This document shows, in pieces, positions 7,980 to 16,302 of a stretch of DNA of 64,000 nucleotides (within the stretch, counting starts at the first letter, position 1; every line of letters starts with the position of its first letter). The position numbers and the translations under genes were made by a program. Below the pieces are notes generated by a model, which was not told where the DNA came from, searched no databases, and saw only the letters and a program-made list of their open reading frames with translations. This DNA comes from Halobacteriales archaeon QS_4_69_225 (GTDB lineage Archaea > Halobacteriota > Halobacteria > Halobacteriales > Haloarculaceae), in the NCBI GenBank assembly GCA_003020965.1, contig PXRL01000008.1, positions 170,760-234,759 on the forward strand, given 5' to 3'.

Positions 7980-8410
7980 TCATTCGTCGTGGACGATTAA
8001 ATTTTGTTTCTCTCCAGTAGCTTGGTGTTCAGACGATGACCCCGTGTGAGCGGAGGTATCTGCGCCTCTGCCGACGGTCGTGGGGGATCCATCCGGCAGC
8101 GTGCGTGGACCACGACGACCCTCGCTCACGGGGAGTCGCAATACGGTGCCGCTTTCGCCGGATTCCCCGTAGAGCAGGACGCGGTTGCGATTCGGCTCGC
8201 CGTGGTCGCTGATTGCCCACTCCGCGTTCGAGGAGGCAACGACGACGCCGAGCCGGTGGCCCGCCTCCAGCACCCAGTCGACGTCCCACAGATCGACGGG
8301 CACGCGGTATGGTTCTGCTGGGTCCGGCGGCCGGTGTTCAGCCCCGAGTCGACACGGGAGAGGTCCGTGACGCCGGTATCGATGTCGTAGAGCCAGTAGT
8401 CGAATCTGGC
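7980..8410 (-). pseudogene. C-terminal fragment of CocE/NonD-type hydrolase, frameshifted
   Basis: Two minus frames join into the beta-sandwich end of an X-Pro dipeptidyl-peptidase / cocaine-esterase type hydrolase. FDYWLYDIDTGVTDLSRVD lies in one frame up to about 8350. RPPDPAEPYRVPVDLWDVDW then continues in another frame, with VLEAGHRLGVVVASSNAEW and a stop at 7980. The catalytic alpha/beta domain is missing entirely. One frameshift plus 5' truncation make it a relic, possibly left when the island inserted. Confidence 0.65.
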
Positions 8411-8511
8411 CCTCTGCACTGCGGATGTCACCGGTGCCGTGCGACGACGCGACAGCTGGCCACGGCTTTCGAACCCCACCATTATTCTCCTTGCGCGACG
8501 CTTACGCATCT

Positions 8512-9168
8512 ATGCTCGATTCGAAGGACCTCCGCGTGATAGTCGTCGGAAGCGGTCGGACCGGCCTCCAGACGGCCCGCCTGCTCGACGACCGGGGCCA
8601 CAACGTGATCATAATCGAACGGAACCCCGACCGCGTGCAGGAACTCGTCGACGAACGGGTTGCGACGATCATCGAGGGGGACGCTACCAACTCCGAGATC
8701 CTCCGGCAGGCCGGCCCCGAACAGGCGGACGTGATCGCCACCATGACCGATACGATGGGGACGAACTTCACGGTCTGTACGCTCGCGACCGAGATCAACC
8801 CGGACATCCGGACGGTCATGCGGTCCGTCTACGAGACGACCGAGGATTACGCGAAGTTCGTCGACGACATCGTCTTTCCCGAACGCGCCGGTGCCCGGGC
8901 GACGGTCAACGCCGTCGAGAGCGGCATCCAGGCGCTCAAGGACACGTCCGCACAGGTCGATTTACTGGAGATCCGGATCGCCCCCGGCGCCCCCATCGCC
9001 GGACAGACGCTCGCCGACGTGAACCTTCCCAAGGGATGTGTCGTCATCTCCGATATCGAACAGACCCGCATCGCGACTGCCGACACCGAACTCCGACCCG
9101 GGCAGACGTACGTCATCGCCGTGGAACCCGGCGGTGTCGACGAGATCCGGCAGCTGTTCAGAGGCTGA
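8512..9168 (+). CDS. trkA: TrkA-type RCK domain protein (upstream copy)
   Basis: A 218-aa cytoplasmic regulator. The RCK-N (TrkA-N) fold spans residues about 6-130, with the nucleotide-binding VVGSGRTGLQTARLLDD loop, an acidic IIIERN end to strand 2 and EGDATN. RCK-C (TrkA-C) covers about 138-218. Such proteins bind NAD(H) or ATP and gate cation channels or transporters. It lies directly upstream of an APC permease that is followed by a second TrkA, so the three probably work together. The ATG at 8512 begins the conserved part; an upstream in-frame start at 8425 would add unconserved residues. Confidence 0.9.
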   Translation: MLDSKDLRVIVVGSGRTGLQTARLLDDRGHNVIIIERNPDRVQELVDERVATIIEGDATNSEILRQAGPEQADVIATMTDTMGTNFTVCTLATEINPDIRTVMRSVYETTEDYAKFVDDIVFPERAGARATVNAVESGIQALKDTSAQVDLLEIRIAPGAPIAGQTLADVNLPKGCVVISDIEQTRIATADTELRPGQTYVIAVEPGGVDEIRQLFRG

Positions 9169-9345
9169 GCGCTCGTCGGACGACCCGCAACGCGCCGGCG
9201 GCACGGCTCACGCCGCGACGACGCCGTACGTCCGTACCTCTCCCCCTCCGGATGGTTCTCGGCTGTACCTCCGGCCGATGATGGAGCCGCCGATGAATGG
9301 TAAGAAAATGCACATATGAAATCATTAATAAGGGATTGATACACA

Positions 9346-9351
9346 GGAGGT
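9346..9351 (+). promoter_or_regulatory. Shine-Dalgarno-like GGAGGT before the permease
   Basis: GGAGGT lies 14 nt before the ATG at 9366, wider than the usual 5-9 nt. An AT-rich stretch (AATCATTAATAAG) at about 9320-9332 is a likely TATA region, so the permease may have its own promoter with a short leader. Confidence 0.35.
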
Positions 9352-9365
9352 AGTACGTCTTATCG

Positions 9366-10817
9366 ATGGGACAAGGTAGTCGTGGGCCGTCGGCCGAACT
9401 CGGGTTGCTCGACGCGACGATGATCGGCATGGGGGCGATGATCGGGGCTGGTATCTTCGTGTTGACCGGACTCGCCGCCGACATCGCCGGCCCGGCCGCA
9501 ATCGTCGTCTTCGCGTTGAACGGCGTCGTCACCGCATTCACCGGTCTGTCGTACGCGGAGCTGGCCGCCTCGATTCCGAAAAGCGGCGGCGGCTACGCCT
9601 TCGTTCGAGAGATCTTCAACGACTTCTCCTCGTTCATCATGGGCTGGATGCTCTGGTTCGCCTACATGATCGCCGGGGGCCTGTACGCGCTCGGCTTCGC
9701 GCCGAACTTTCTCGAACTGTTGCACGTCTACGGAATCGTGCCGTCACCCGACGAGGTCGGTGCCATCGTGCTCCCGGTCGTCGATACGGCCGTGCCGCTC
9801 GCCTTCGCGCTGGCGTTCGTCGCCGTGATCGGCCTGGTCGCGCTCAACGCCGTCTCGACGGCCGCCAGCGGAAGCGCCGAGACGATCTTCACCATCATCA
9901 AGGTGAGTATCCTGGTCGTGTTCGTCGGATTCGGTCTCTCGTCGCCGATGCTGTCCGAGGCCGAGTTTCAGCCGCTGTTTCCCGAAGGGACCGGTGCGGC
10001 CGCGATTCTGCCGGCGATGGGGCTGACGTTCATCGCCTTCGAGGGGTACGATCTCATCACGACGGTCACCGAGGAGGTCGAAAATCCCCGTGAAAACATC
10101 CCGAAGGCGATCTTCGTGAGTCTGGCTGCGACCGTGGTCGTCTACCTGGCGGTCGTCGCCGTCGCCATCGGGACGCTCGGAGCCGACGGGCTCGCCGACG
10201 CCGGAGAGGCGGGAATCGCCGCGGCGGCGACGTCGTTCATGCCGACCGGTCTGCCGGTCATCCGGAACGGGGGAGCGCTCATCGTCTTCGGGGCGGTCTT
10301 CTCGACGCTGACGGCGCTCAACGCGGTCGTGATCGCCTCCTCGCGGGTGGCGTTTTCGATGGGTCGCGAAGGCCAACTGCTGCCTTCCTTCGGCCAGCTC
10401 CACCACCGGTACGGGACGCCGTTCGTGGCGATTCTCGCGAGCGCGGTCGTGATGCTCGGGTCGGTAACGCTGCCGACGCAGAGTGCGGGGAACATGGCGA
10501 GTCTGTTCTTCCTGCTGTCGTTCATCATAGTCAACGTCGCCGTGATCAGACTCCGGCGGGAACGTCCGAACATGAACCGCCCCTACGAGATGCCGTTGTA
10601 TCCGGCCCCTCCGCTGATCGGCATCGTGCTCAACCTGATCCTGGCCGGGGTGCTCGTCGAGTACCTGATCCGGACGGATCTCCTGGCGCTGATGCTCAGT
10701 GCCGCCTGGATTCTGCTCGGCGGAATCGCCTACCTCGGATTGAACCGACTGCGAGCGGAGCCGGCCCGCATCCCGACGGACGGCGATACCGAAATCACCC
10801 CGGAGGTCGAGGACTGA
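9366..10817 (+). CDS. APC-superfamily amino acid/cation permease
   Basis: A 483-aa integral membrane protein with about 12 hydrophobic segments. The first carries the APC signature GMGAMIGAGIFVLTG (residues about 18-33), and PKSGGGYAFVRE follows near residue 75. The length and ending without a large soluble domain fit the cationic amino acid transporter-like group. Substrate could be an amino acid or a cation such as K+. Its placement between two TrkA genes, with only 4 nt to the downstream one, suggests RCK control, which points towards an ion-coupled or potassium-regulated transporter. Confidence 0.9.
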   Translation: MGQGSRGPSAELGLLDATMIGMGAMIGAGIFVLTGLAADIAGPAAIVVFALNGVVTAFTGLSYAELAASIPKSGGGYAFVREIFNDFSSFIMGWMLWFAYMIAGGLYALGFAPNFLELLHVYGIVPSPDEVGAIVLPVVDTAVPLAFALAFVAVIGLVALNAVSTAASGSAETIFTIIKVSILVVFVGFGLSSPMLSEAEFQPLFPEGTGAAAILPAMGLTFIAFEGYDLITTVTEEVENPRENIPKAIFVSLAATVVVYLAVVAVAIGTLGADGLADAGEAGIAAAATSFMPTGLPVIRNGGALIVFGAVFSTLTALNAVVIASSRVAFSMGREGQLLPSFGQLHHRYGTPFVAILASAVVMLGSVTLPTQSAGNMASLFFLLSFIIVNVAVIRLRRERPNMNRPYEMPLYPAPPLIGIVLNLILAGVLVEYLIRTDLLALMLSAAWILLGGIAYLGLNRLRAEPARIPTDGDTEITPEVED

Positions 10818-10821
10818 TACG

Positions 10822-11475
10822 GTGACCAGTGATCTCGACATCATCGTCGCGGGCGGCGGGCGCGTCGGATTCCAGACCGCGGAGCTCCTCGCGAACCGCG
10901 GTCACGACGCGACGATCATCGAATCCGACGAACGGATCGTCTCGGAGATAGCCGACGAGTGGGTCGCGACCGTCATCCAGGGCGATGCGACGGACCCGGA
11001 CATCATCGAGCAGGCTGGCGTCGACCGGGCCGACGCGATCGCGGCGCTGACGGGCGAGACGGGGCTGAACCTCGCGGTCTGTCTGGCCGCGTTGGAGCTA
11101 CAGCCGGAGATCCGGACCGTCGCGCGCATCGACCGCGCGTCTGCCGAGTCGTACACCCGGTTCGTCGATGCGATCCTGTTTCCCGAACGTGCCGGCGCAC
11201 GCGTGGCGGCGAACGAAATCGTCGGCAGCGACGTCCAGACGCTGGTAGATATGACGGGGGACCTGGAGATCATGCTCGTCCGAGTCGCCGAGGGAGCTCC
11301 GGCCGCCGGCAAGCGCTTGGCCGACGTACGTCTGCCCGCGGGGGCGCTGATCGTCTCCGACGACGACGGCAACCGGATCGCTCGGTCGGACACCACGCTG
11401 ACCGCCGGCAGCCGATACGTCGTCGCCATAGAGCCGGACGTCGCCGACGAGGTGATGAACCTGATGCGAGGATGA
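10822..11475 (+). CDS. trkA: TrkA-type RCK domain protein (downstream copy)
   Basis: A 217-aa paralogue of the protein at 8512-9168, starting at GTG 10822, 4 nt after the permease stop. RCK-N shows VAGGGRVGFQTAELLANRG and QGDATDPD. RCK-C ends AIEPDVADEVMNLMRG. The two copies share many positions, for example FPERAGAR and the IAPGAP/VAEGAP region. This suggests a duplication or a hetero-oligomeric gating ring. Co-translation with the permease is likely given the spacing. Confidence 0.9.
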   Translation: MTSDLDIIVAGGGRVGFQTAELLANRGHDATIIESDERIVSEIADEWVATVIQGDATDPDIIEQAGVDRADAIAALTGETGLNLAVCLAALELQPEIRTVARIDRASAESYTRFVDAILFPERAGARVAANEIVGSDVQTLVDMTGDLEIMLVRVAEGAPAAGKRLADVRLPAGALIVSDDDGNRIARSDTTLTAGSRYVVAIEPDVADEVMNLMRG

Positions 11476-11907
11476 CATCCTCCCCGACTTCCGGTCCCAC
11501 CCGGACTGCCGTCCGTCCCGTGTCCGGCGAGACGGCCGAAACACCGATCGGAGTCGGTAGCCCCTCCGGCGGTCGGTCCGTGTCTCCGTGTACCGAATCG
11601 GGCCCGTCGCTGCGCTGCGCTATACGACGACCCCGTACTATCGCCTCCCCCCACCGACGAAACTCGGCCGGACGCCCCGCCGCCCGACACGCTCCACGAG
11701 GGCCCCGAACGCGGCCTCACAGATCCGAACCCGCTGGACGGCAAACCCGTATCGCCAGGTCAGTCACGGGGTACCGTCGCGCGATTCCGTCCGGAGACGA
11801 CCGGCTTTCGAGCGCCGAGAGCAGCGCAGCGGCCGCGTTCGGACCGGAGCTACACGGCGAGGTGGGTTCCCCGGGAGGCCGTCTTCGTTCGCCCGGGGAG
11901 TGACTCC
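11476..11907. other. Intergenic region, nothing recognised
   Basis: About 430 bp between the TrkA stop and the convergent end of the ABC permease gene. Open frames here are extensions or shadows with arginine-rich, low-information sequence. I see no gene, RNA or clear repeat. Confidence 0.4.
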
Positions 11908-12882
11908 CTAGAGGAAGTCCCGCCGACGGACGTATCCGAGGCCGACGAGCGGCGCGACGACGGCCCAGACGATGACGACGACGAGCGCGAACTCGGCGGA
12001 CGTCGCGACCTGTGCGACGCCCTCGTCGGGGGCCGCCAGCAGGGGATGGTCGTCGCCGGGGAGGAACGTCGTCGTGAGACGAACGTAGGCGTTCATCGGG
12101 TTCACCCGTCCCAGCCAGAAGTACCACGCCGGCTGTTCGTAGTGTCGTGCCGTACTGATCTCGATCGCGAGCCACTGGGCGGACGGCCAGCCGACGCGGA
12201 ACAACGCGTAGACGCTCACGACGACGGCGACGGCGAGGTTGTCGGTGTCGGCCCACGCCGACGCCGCCAGTCCGAGGCCGACGAACAGGAGCGCGTACGG
12301 AAGCGTCACGAACAGCAGCCCGAGCATGCCGAGCAACGAGCCGTTCTCGAAGGAGCTCCCGACGATGATCGCCGCCAGCGGGAGACCGACGAGAAGCGGC
12401 ACGCAGACGACGGCGGCGCGGCTGAGGTACTTGCCGGCGTACGCCCCCTGCCGGGAGTTCGGGAGGCCGAAGAGGACCCGGATGCTCCCCGTCGTGCGCT
12501 CGCCGACGATGGCGGCGTAGCTGGCCAGCATCGCGACGATGGGGACCACGAGCGACAGGCCGCCGCCGACCCCGATGACGGCCAGACGCATGTCGGGTGG
12601 GTTCTGCGGGTTCGCGATGGCGGCGGTCCACAGCACGGCGAGCCCGGTGAACACGACGACGACGGCCGCGATGGTGCGGGGGGTGCCGAGGAACACCATG
12701 CCGAGCAGGACACCGACGGTGACGACGCCGCCGACGGCCGCGACCGTCGCGGCGTCGGCGGCCAGCGCCATGAGCCCGACCAGAACCACGGTGAACAGCG
12801 CGACCAGGGCGGCGACGGCCGGGCCGGTCCGGGACCGATAGACGCTGAAAACGTCCCGCCGGGCGACCTCCCGCCAGCTCAT
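11908..12882 (-). CDS. ABC-2 type transporter permease
   Basis: A 324-aa membrane subunit starting at ATG 12882 (MSWREVARRDVFSVYRSRT), which overlaps the ATPase stop by 4 nt. It has about six transmembrane segments and a NosY-like layout: an N-terminal cytosolic helix, then paired hydrophobic segments including GERTTGSIRVLFGLPNSR between them. This is typical of haloarchaeal ABC-2 exporters for drugs or copper-processing factors. It pairs with the upstream ATPase; substrate unknown. Longer in-frame starts upstream overlap the ATPase gene and read as arginine-rich shadow. Confidence 0.9.
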   Translation of the reverse strand: MSWREVARRDVFSVYRSRTGPAVAALVALFTVVLVGLMALAADAATVAAVGGVVTVGVLLGMVFLGTPRTIAAVVVVFTGLAVLWTAAIANPQNPPDMRLAVIGVGGGLSLVVPIVAMLASYAAIVGERTTGSIRVLFGLPNSRQGAYAGKYLSRAAVVCVPLLVGLPLAAIIVGSSFENGSLLGMLGLLFVTLPYALLFVGLGLAASAWADTDNLAVAVVVSVYALFRVGWPSAQWLAIEISTARHYEQPAWYFWLGRVNPMNAYVRLTTTFLPGDDHPLLAAPDEGVAQVATSAEFALVVVIVWAVVAPLVGLGYVRRRDFL

Positions 12883-13814
12883 GGCCGGCTCCCCGACGGC
12901 TGTTCGGGCCTCCCGGGGCTCGTGTGGCTGGCGAAGACGTCCTCCAGGGAGGCCTCGGTCAGCTCGAAGTCCCGGTAGACGCCGGCCTCGGCGACCGTCT
13001 GCAGCGCCGCGAGCTTCGTGTCCCCGTCGTCGACGCACTGGACGTGGAGGGTATCCTCCTCAACCGCGACGTCCGTGACGCCGGGGCGGGTCTCGAGTTC
13101 CTCCGGGAGCGTCGATGGGACGTCCGTGACGTCGACGGCGAGCGTCGCGCCGACGCCGAGTTCCCGCCGGAGGTCGTCCAGGTCGCCCTCGGCGACGAGT
13201 TCGCCGTCCAGCAGGATTCCGACCCGGTCGGCGACGGCCTCGACCTGTTCGAGGATGTGCGAGGAGAAAAAGACGGTCGTCCCGTCGGCGGCGGCCTGCT
13301 GGACGAGGTGCCGCATCGTCCGGGCGCCGTTGGGGTCCAGGCCCGTGGTCGGTTCGTCGAGTACGAGCAGGTCCGGGTCGCCGACGAGCGCCATCGCGAT
13401 GGCCATCCGCTGGCACATGCCCTTCGAGTAGTCGCCGGCGGGCCGGTCGGCGGCCTCGAGGAGGTCTACGCGGTCGAGCCACTCCGCGGGGTCGTCGTCG
13501 GCCTCCTTCGTCCGGATGGCGTGTTCGAGGTGTTCGCGGCCGGTCAACTGGGGGTAGACGCCGTAGCCCTCCAGGAGCGTGCCGGTCCGGCGGCGGATGG
13601 CGATGCTGTCGGCGGCGGCCTCCCGGCCGAACACGCGGACCTCGCCGGCGGTCGGTCTGGCGAAGTCCAACATGACGTTGATGGTGGTGGACTTGCCGGC
13701 GCCGTTCGGGCCGAGGAAGCCGTAGACCTCGCCGTCCGCGACCGACAGGGTGAGGTCCTCGACGGCGGTGACGTCGCCGTACCGCTTGGTGAGGCCGTCT
13801 ATCTCGACGACCAT
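12879..13814 (-). CDS. ABC transporter ATP-binding protein
   Basis: A 311-aa ATPase beginning MVVEIDGLTKRYGD at 13814. Walker A is GPNGAGKST, the signature is YSKGMCQR in place of LSGGQ, Walker B is LLVLDEPTTGLD, and the switch is SSHILEQVE. The C-terminal 80 residues form the small accessory domain common in DrrA-like exporters. It energises the ABC-2 permease with which it overlaps. An in-frame ATG at 13862 would add 16 residues, less typical of the family. Export is inferred from family type. Confidence 0.92.
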   Translation of the reverse strand: MVVEIDGLTKRYGDVTAVEDLTLSVADGEVYGFLGPNGAGKSTTINVMLDFARPTAGEVRVFGREAAADSIAIRRRTGTLLEGYGVYPQLTGREHLEHAIRTKEADDDPAEWLDRVDLLEAADRPAGDYSKGMCQRMAIAMALVGDPDLLVLDEPTTGLDPNGARTMRHLVQQAAADGTTVFFSSHILEQVEAVADRVGILLDGELVAEGDLDDLRRELGVGATLAVDVTDVPSTLPEELETRPGVTDVAVEEDTLHVQCVDDGDTKLAALQTVAEAGVYRDFELTEASLEDVFASHTSPGRPEQPSGSRP

Positions 13815-13973
13815 CGGTGTTCGTGGAGGGTGGTCGGGTGGGAACTGTTCACGGCCGGCCATAAGCCATCGGAGTAATAAGCCTTGTCTCGGCCCGAGAC
13901 ACGCCGTTGCGGGGCTCCGACCCGTCTCCGCGACCGTCTCGTCGGCGACGTCGCCGGCGGACTGCCCGCCGCC

Positions 13974-14084
13974 CCTGCAGGACGGATGACTGGGGCAGGG
14001 GTCGACCGGCCTCGCAGATCATCGTTGACCCCGGCCTCGGGTTCGGCCTGCAGGACGGATAACTGGGGCAGGGGTCGACCGGCC
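13974..14084. repeat. 38-bp direct repeat pair
   Basis: Two 38-bp copies, 13974-14011 and 14047-14084, match except for one base (GGATGACT versus GGATAACT). Both begin CCTGCAGGACGGAT and end GGTCGACCGGCC. They lie in the gap between the ABC ATPase and a zinc-finger gene, spaced 73 bp start to start. They could be the remains of a tandem duplication or a protein-binding repeat. Confidence 0.8.
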
Positions 14085-14188
14085 GGCGAACGGCGTCGGG
14101 TCGCGGACGGGGCTCCGGGGCCCCGGTGGCGGCGAACGCACTCCGGCTCGCAGTCGTTGATCCTTGGCTGTGGGCCGCGCGCCAGCAC

Positions 14189-14491
14189 TCAGACGATTTC
14201 GTCGAACGACGCCCGGCGCCTGTCGTCTACGTCGTCCTCGCCGGCGGGCACCCACAGCACCTCGGGATCGTCCGCGTCGCTCTCGCCGGGGTCGACGTCG
14301 ACGATCTCGATTTCCTCGCCGGTCGCGATCACCCGACACCGGTCGCCGAGGTCGACGCCGTGCTCCTTGCGCAGTCGCTCGACGGCCTCCTCGTAGCGGC
14401 GCTGACGTTCGGCGACGGCGCAGGGTTCGTGCTCGATGCGGAGCGCCGAGAGTGTCTCGAACTCCTCGCCGCAGGCGTCGCAGGCGTACAT
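14189..14491 (-). CDS. Small C2H2-like zinc-finger protein
   Basis: A 100-aa protein starting MYACDACGEEFETLSALRIE, with CxxC at residues 4-7 and a following H/C pair (EHEPC), a single zinc finger of haloarchaeal type. The rest is a charged helix and a small beta region (CRVIATGEEIEIVDVDPG), possibly a translation- or RNA-related fold. The start at 14491 places the finger at the amino end as is usual; an in-frame ATG at 14518 would add nine residues. No partner gene is evident. Confidence 0.7.
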   Translation of the reverse strand: MYACDACGEEFETLSALRIEHEPCAVAERQRRYEEAVERLRKEHGVDLGDRCRVIATGEEIEIVDVDPGESDADDPEVLWVPAGEDDVDDRRRASFDEIV

Positions 14492-14543
14492 ACCGTCCCC
14501 TCCGTCGCCGACCGACAAACCTCTGGGGGTCTCGCGCCGCCCG

Positions 14544-14757
14544 TCAGCCAGGGTTTGCGACGACGCCGGACTCGTCGCACAGCCGGGCCGTCGCCCGTTT
14601 GCCGCTGCCGGCCGTCAGCGACACGGTTGCATTGCTGGTCCAGACCGCCGACGACCGGGCCCCGGTAGACCGCGCTCCGGTTGCCGGTGCCATCGCCGGT
14701 GTACAGCGTCACTGTCTCGCCCGGCAGGAGCACCTGCCGTCCGGAGGTGTTATCCGG
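14544..14757 (-). pseudogene. Lamin-tail-domain (LTD) remnant
   Basis: The stretch NTSGRQVLLPGETVTLYTGD, then RSAVYRG, matches the late part of an LTD fold, where LxPGExVTLxTGxGT precedes a GSAVW motif. A frame change near 14660 gives SAVWTSNATVSLTAGSGK and a stop at 14546-14544. The amino half of the domain and any signal peptide are missing. Only a degraded fragment remains, next to the start of the exported hydrolase. Confidence 0.5.
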
Positions 14758-14783
14758 GTTAATTACCACATGTCCGACGGAGC

Positions 14784-16298
14784 ATGAAACGACACTCACG
14801 CCTGGACGCGACGGACGACGACGGTACGACGGGGCTCTCCCGTCGGGACCTGCTCGCGGCGTCGGGCGCGCGACGGACGCTGAGCCGGCGGACGGCGCTG
14901 CGGGGGGCGACGGCGCTCGTCGCCGGCGGCGTCCTCGGTGGGACGGTCGCTGCCGACGAAGGCCACGACGAGGGGTACGTCCCCGTTCCCGACGTCGAGG
15001 GCCCGATCAGAGGCGGCGCCCGGACGGGCCGGCCCATGTCGGCGAGCGTTCCCGACGTCACGCGATACGGATATCTCGAGGAGGAGTACTTCATCACGGG
15101 CACGGCGCGGGGCTTCGACGGTGCCGACGACACGGCGCCGTACACGACCCGCATCGTCGTCTACCGGCCGGTCGACGGCCGGCGGTTCAACGGCACGCTC
15201 GTGATCAACTGGCCGAACGTGACCGAACAGACCGACGTGCCGTTCTCCTGGGCGAACAAGTTCGACTACGCGATGCGGAACGGCTACGCGATGGCGATCG
15301 CGTCGGTTCAAAAGCAGGGCGTCGACGGCAGCCCGCTGGCACTACAGGCGTGGGACCCCGCCCGCTACACCGGCGTCGAGCACCCGGGCGACGACTACGC
15401 CTTCGACATGTTCTCCCAGGCGGTACAGGTGCTGCGGCACGACCCCCGGCCGACGCCGGACCCGCTCCGGGGGCTGTCCGTCGACAACGTCGTCGCCTGT
15501 GGCATCTCACAGTCGGCGAACCGGCTGCAGGCGTACATCAACGAGGTCCAGCCGGCCCACGGCCTCGTCGACGGGTTCATCCCCGAGTCCATCGGCCCGC
15601 CGGAGTCGCCCGACGACATCCGCGACGACCTGGTGCCGATCCTGTGGGTCAACACCGAAACGGAGGTGTGGTTCTTCGGCGGCTCGGCCGCCGGCGAGGC
15701 CAGCGCTCCCCGCGACGATGGCGGCCTGTTCCGACTGTGGGAGGTCGCCGGCGCCACCCACACGAACAACTACTCGATGACGTTCCGCGACAGGATGAAG
15801 CGCCGGGACAACGGCAACGTCGCGAGCGTCGGGACCGACCCCGAGTGGAACCCACAGCAACTACGCCAGTACGGCGAACGGGGCGACTCCGCGTGTCCGT
15901 ATAACCTCTTTCCGCACCAGTACGTCCACCGCGCGGCGCTCGCGGCCGTGACCCGGTGGATCACCGACGACGAGGAACCGCCGAGCGCGCCGCGCATCGA
16001 GCGCGAGGGCGGCGACGTCGCGACCGACGAGTTCGGCAACGCCCGCAGCGGGTTCCGGCTCCCGGTCGTCGACGTCCCCGTCGCGCAGTACGAACACACG
16101 CGGTGTGTGCCGATGCGGGGCCGGACGGTTCGCTTCGACGAGGAGACGCTGCGGGCGCTGTACCCGACGACGGACGACTACCTCGCGGCGTTCGAGCCGG
16201 CCGTCGAGACGGCCCGCGAGGAGGGCCGGCTCACCGACGGCGACGCCGGCTACCTTCTCGAGCGGGCCCGAACGTCGCCAATCCCGGACGTCGAGTGA
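14784..16298 (+). CDS. Tat-exported alpha/beta hydrolase
   Basis: A 504-aa protein. The amino end carries two Tat-like motifs in series, SRRDLLAASG at about residue 19 and SRRTALRGATALVAGG at about 34; the second is followed by the hydrophobic stretch and AAD cleavage-like site. The body resembles the alpha/beta hydrolase domain (Abhydrolase_10 type), with a candidate nucleophile Ser in VACGISQSANR (about residue 240) and a late ATHTNNY region that may carry the His. Length is usual for the family. It likely acts outside the cell on an ester or lactone; substrate unknown. Confidence 0.8.
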   Translation: MKRHSRLDATDDDGTTGLSRRDLLAASGARRTLSRRTALRGATALVAGGVLGGTVAADEGHDEGYVPVPDVEGPIRGGARTGRPMSASVPDVTRYGYLEEEYFITGTARGFDGADDTAPYTTRIVVYRPVDGRRFNGTLVINWPNVTEQTDVPFSWANKFDYAMRNGYAMAIASVQKQGVDGSPLALQAWDPARYTGVEHPGDDYAFDMFSQAVQVLRHDPRPTPDPLRGLSVDNVVACGISQSANRLQAYINEVQPAHGLVDGFIPESIGPPESPDDIRDDLVPILWVNTETEVWFFGGSAAGEASAPRDDGGLFRLWEVAGATHTNNYSMTFRDRMKRRDNGNVASVGTDPEWNPQQLRQYGERGDSACPYNLFPHQYVHRAALAAVTRWITDDEEPPSAPRIEREGGDVATDEFGNARSGFRLPVVDVPVAQYEHTRCVPMRGRTVRFDEETLRALYPTTDDYLAAFEPAVETAREEGRLTDGDAGYLLERARTSPIPDVE

Positions 16299-16302
16299 GC
16301 GG

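Noticed and set aside
12046-13877. Long plus-strand frames opposite the ABC exporter genes
   Set aside because: They mirror the permease and ATPase. The ATPase motifs on the minus strand decide the coding strand.
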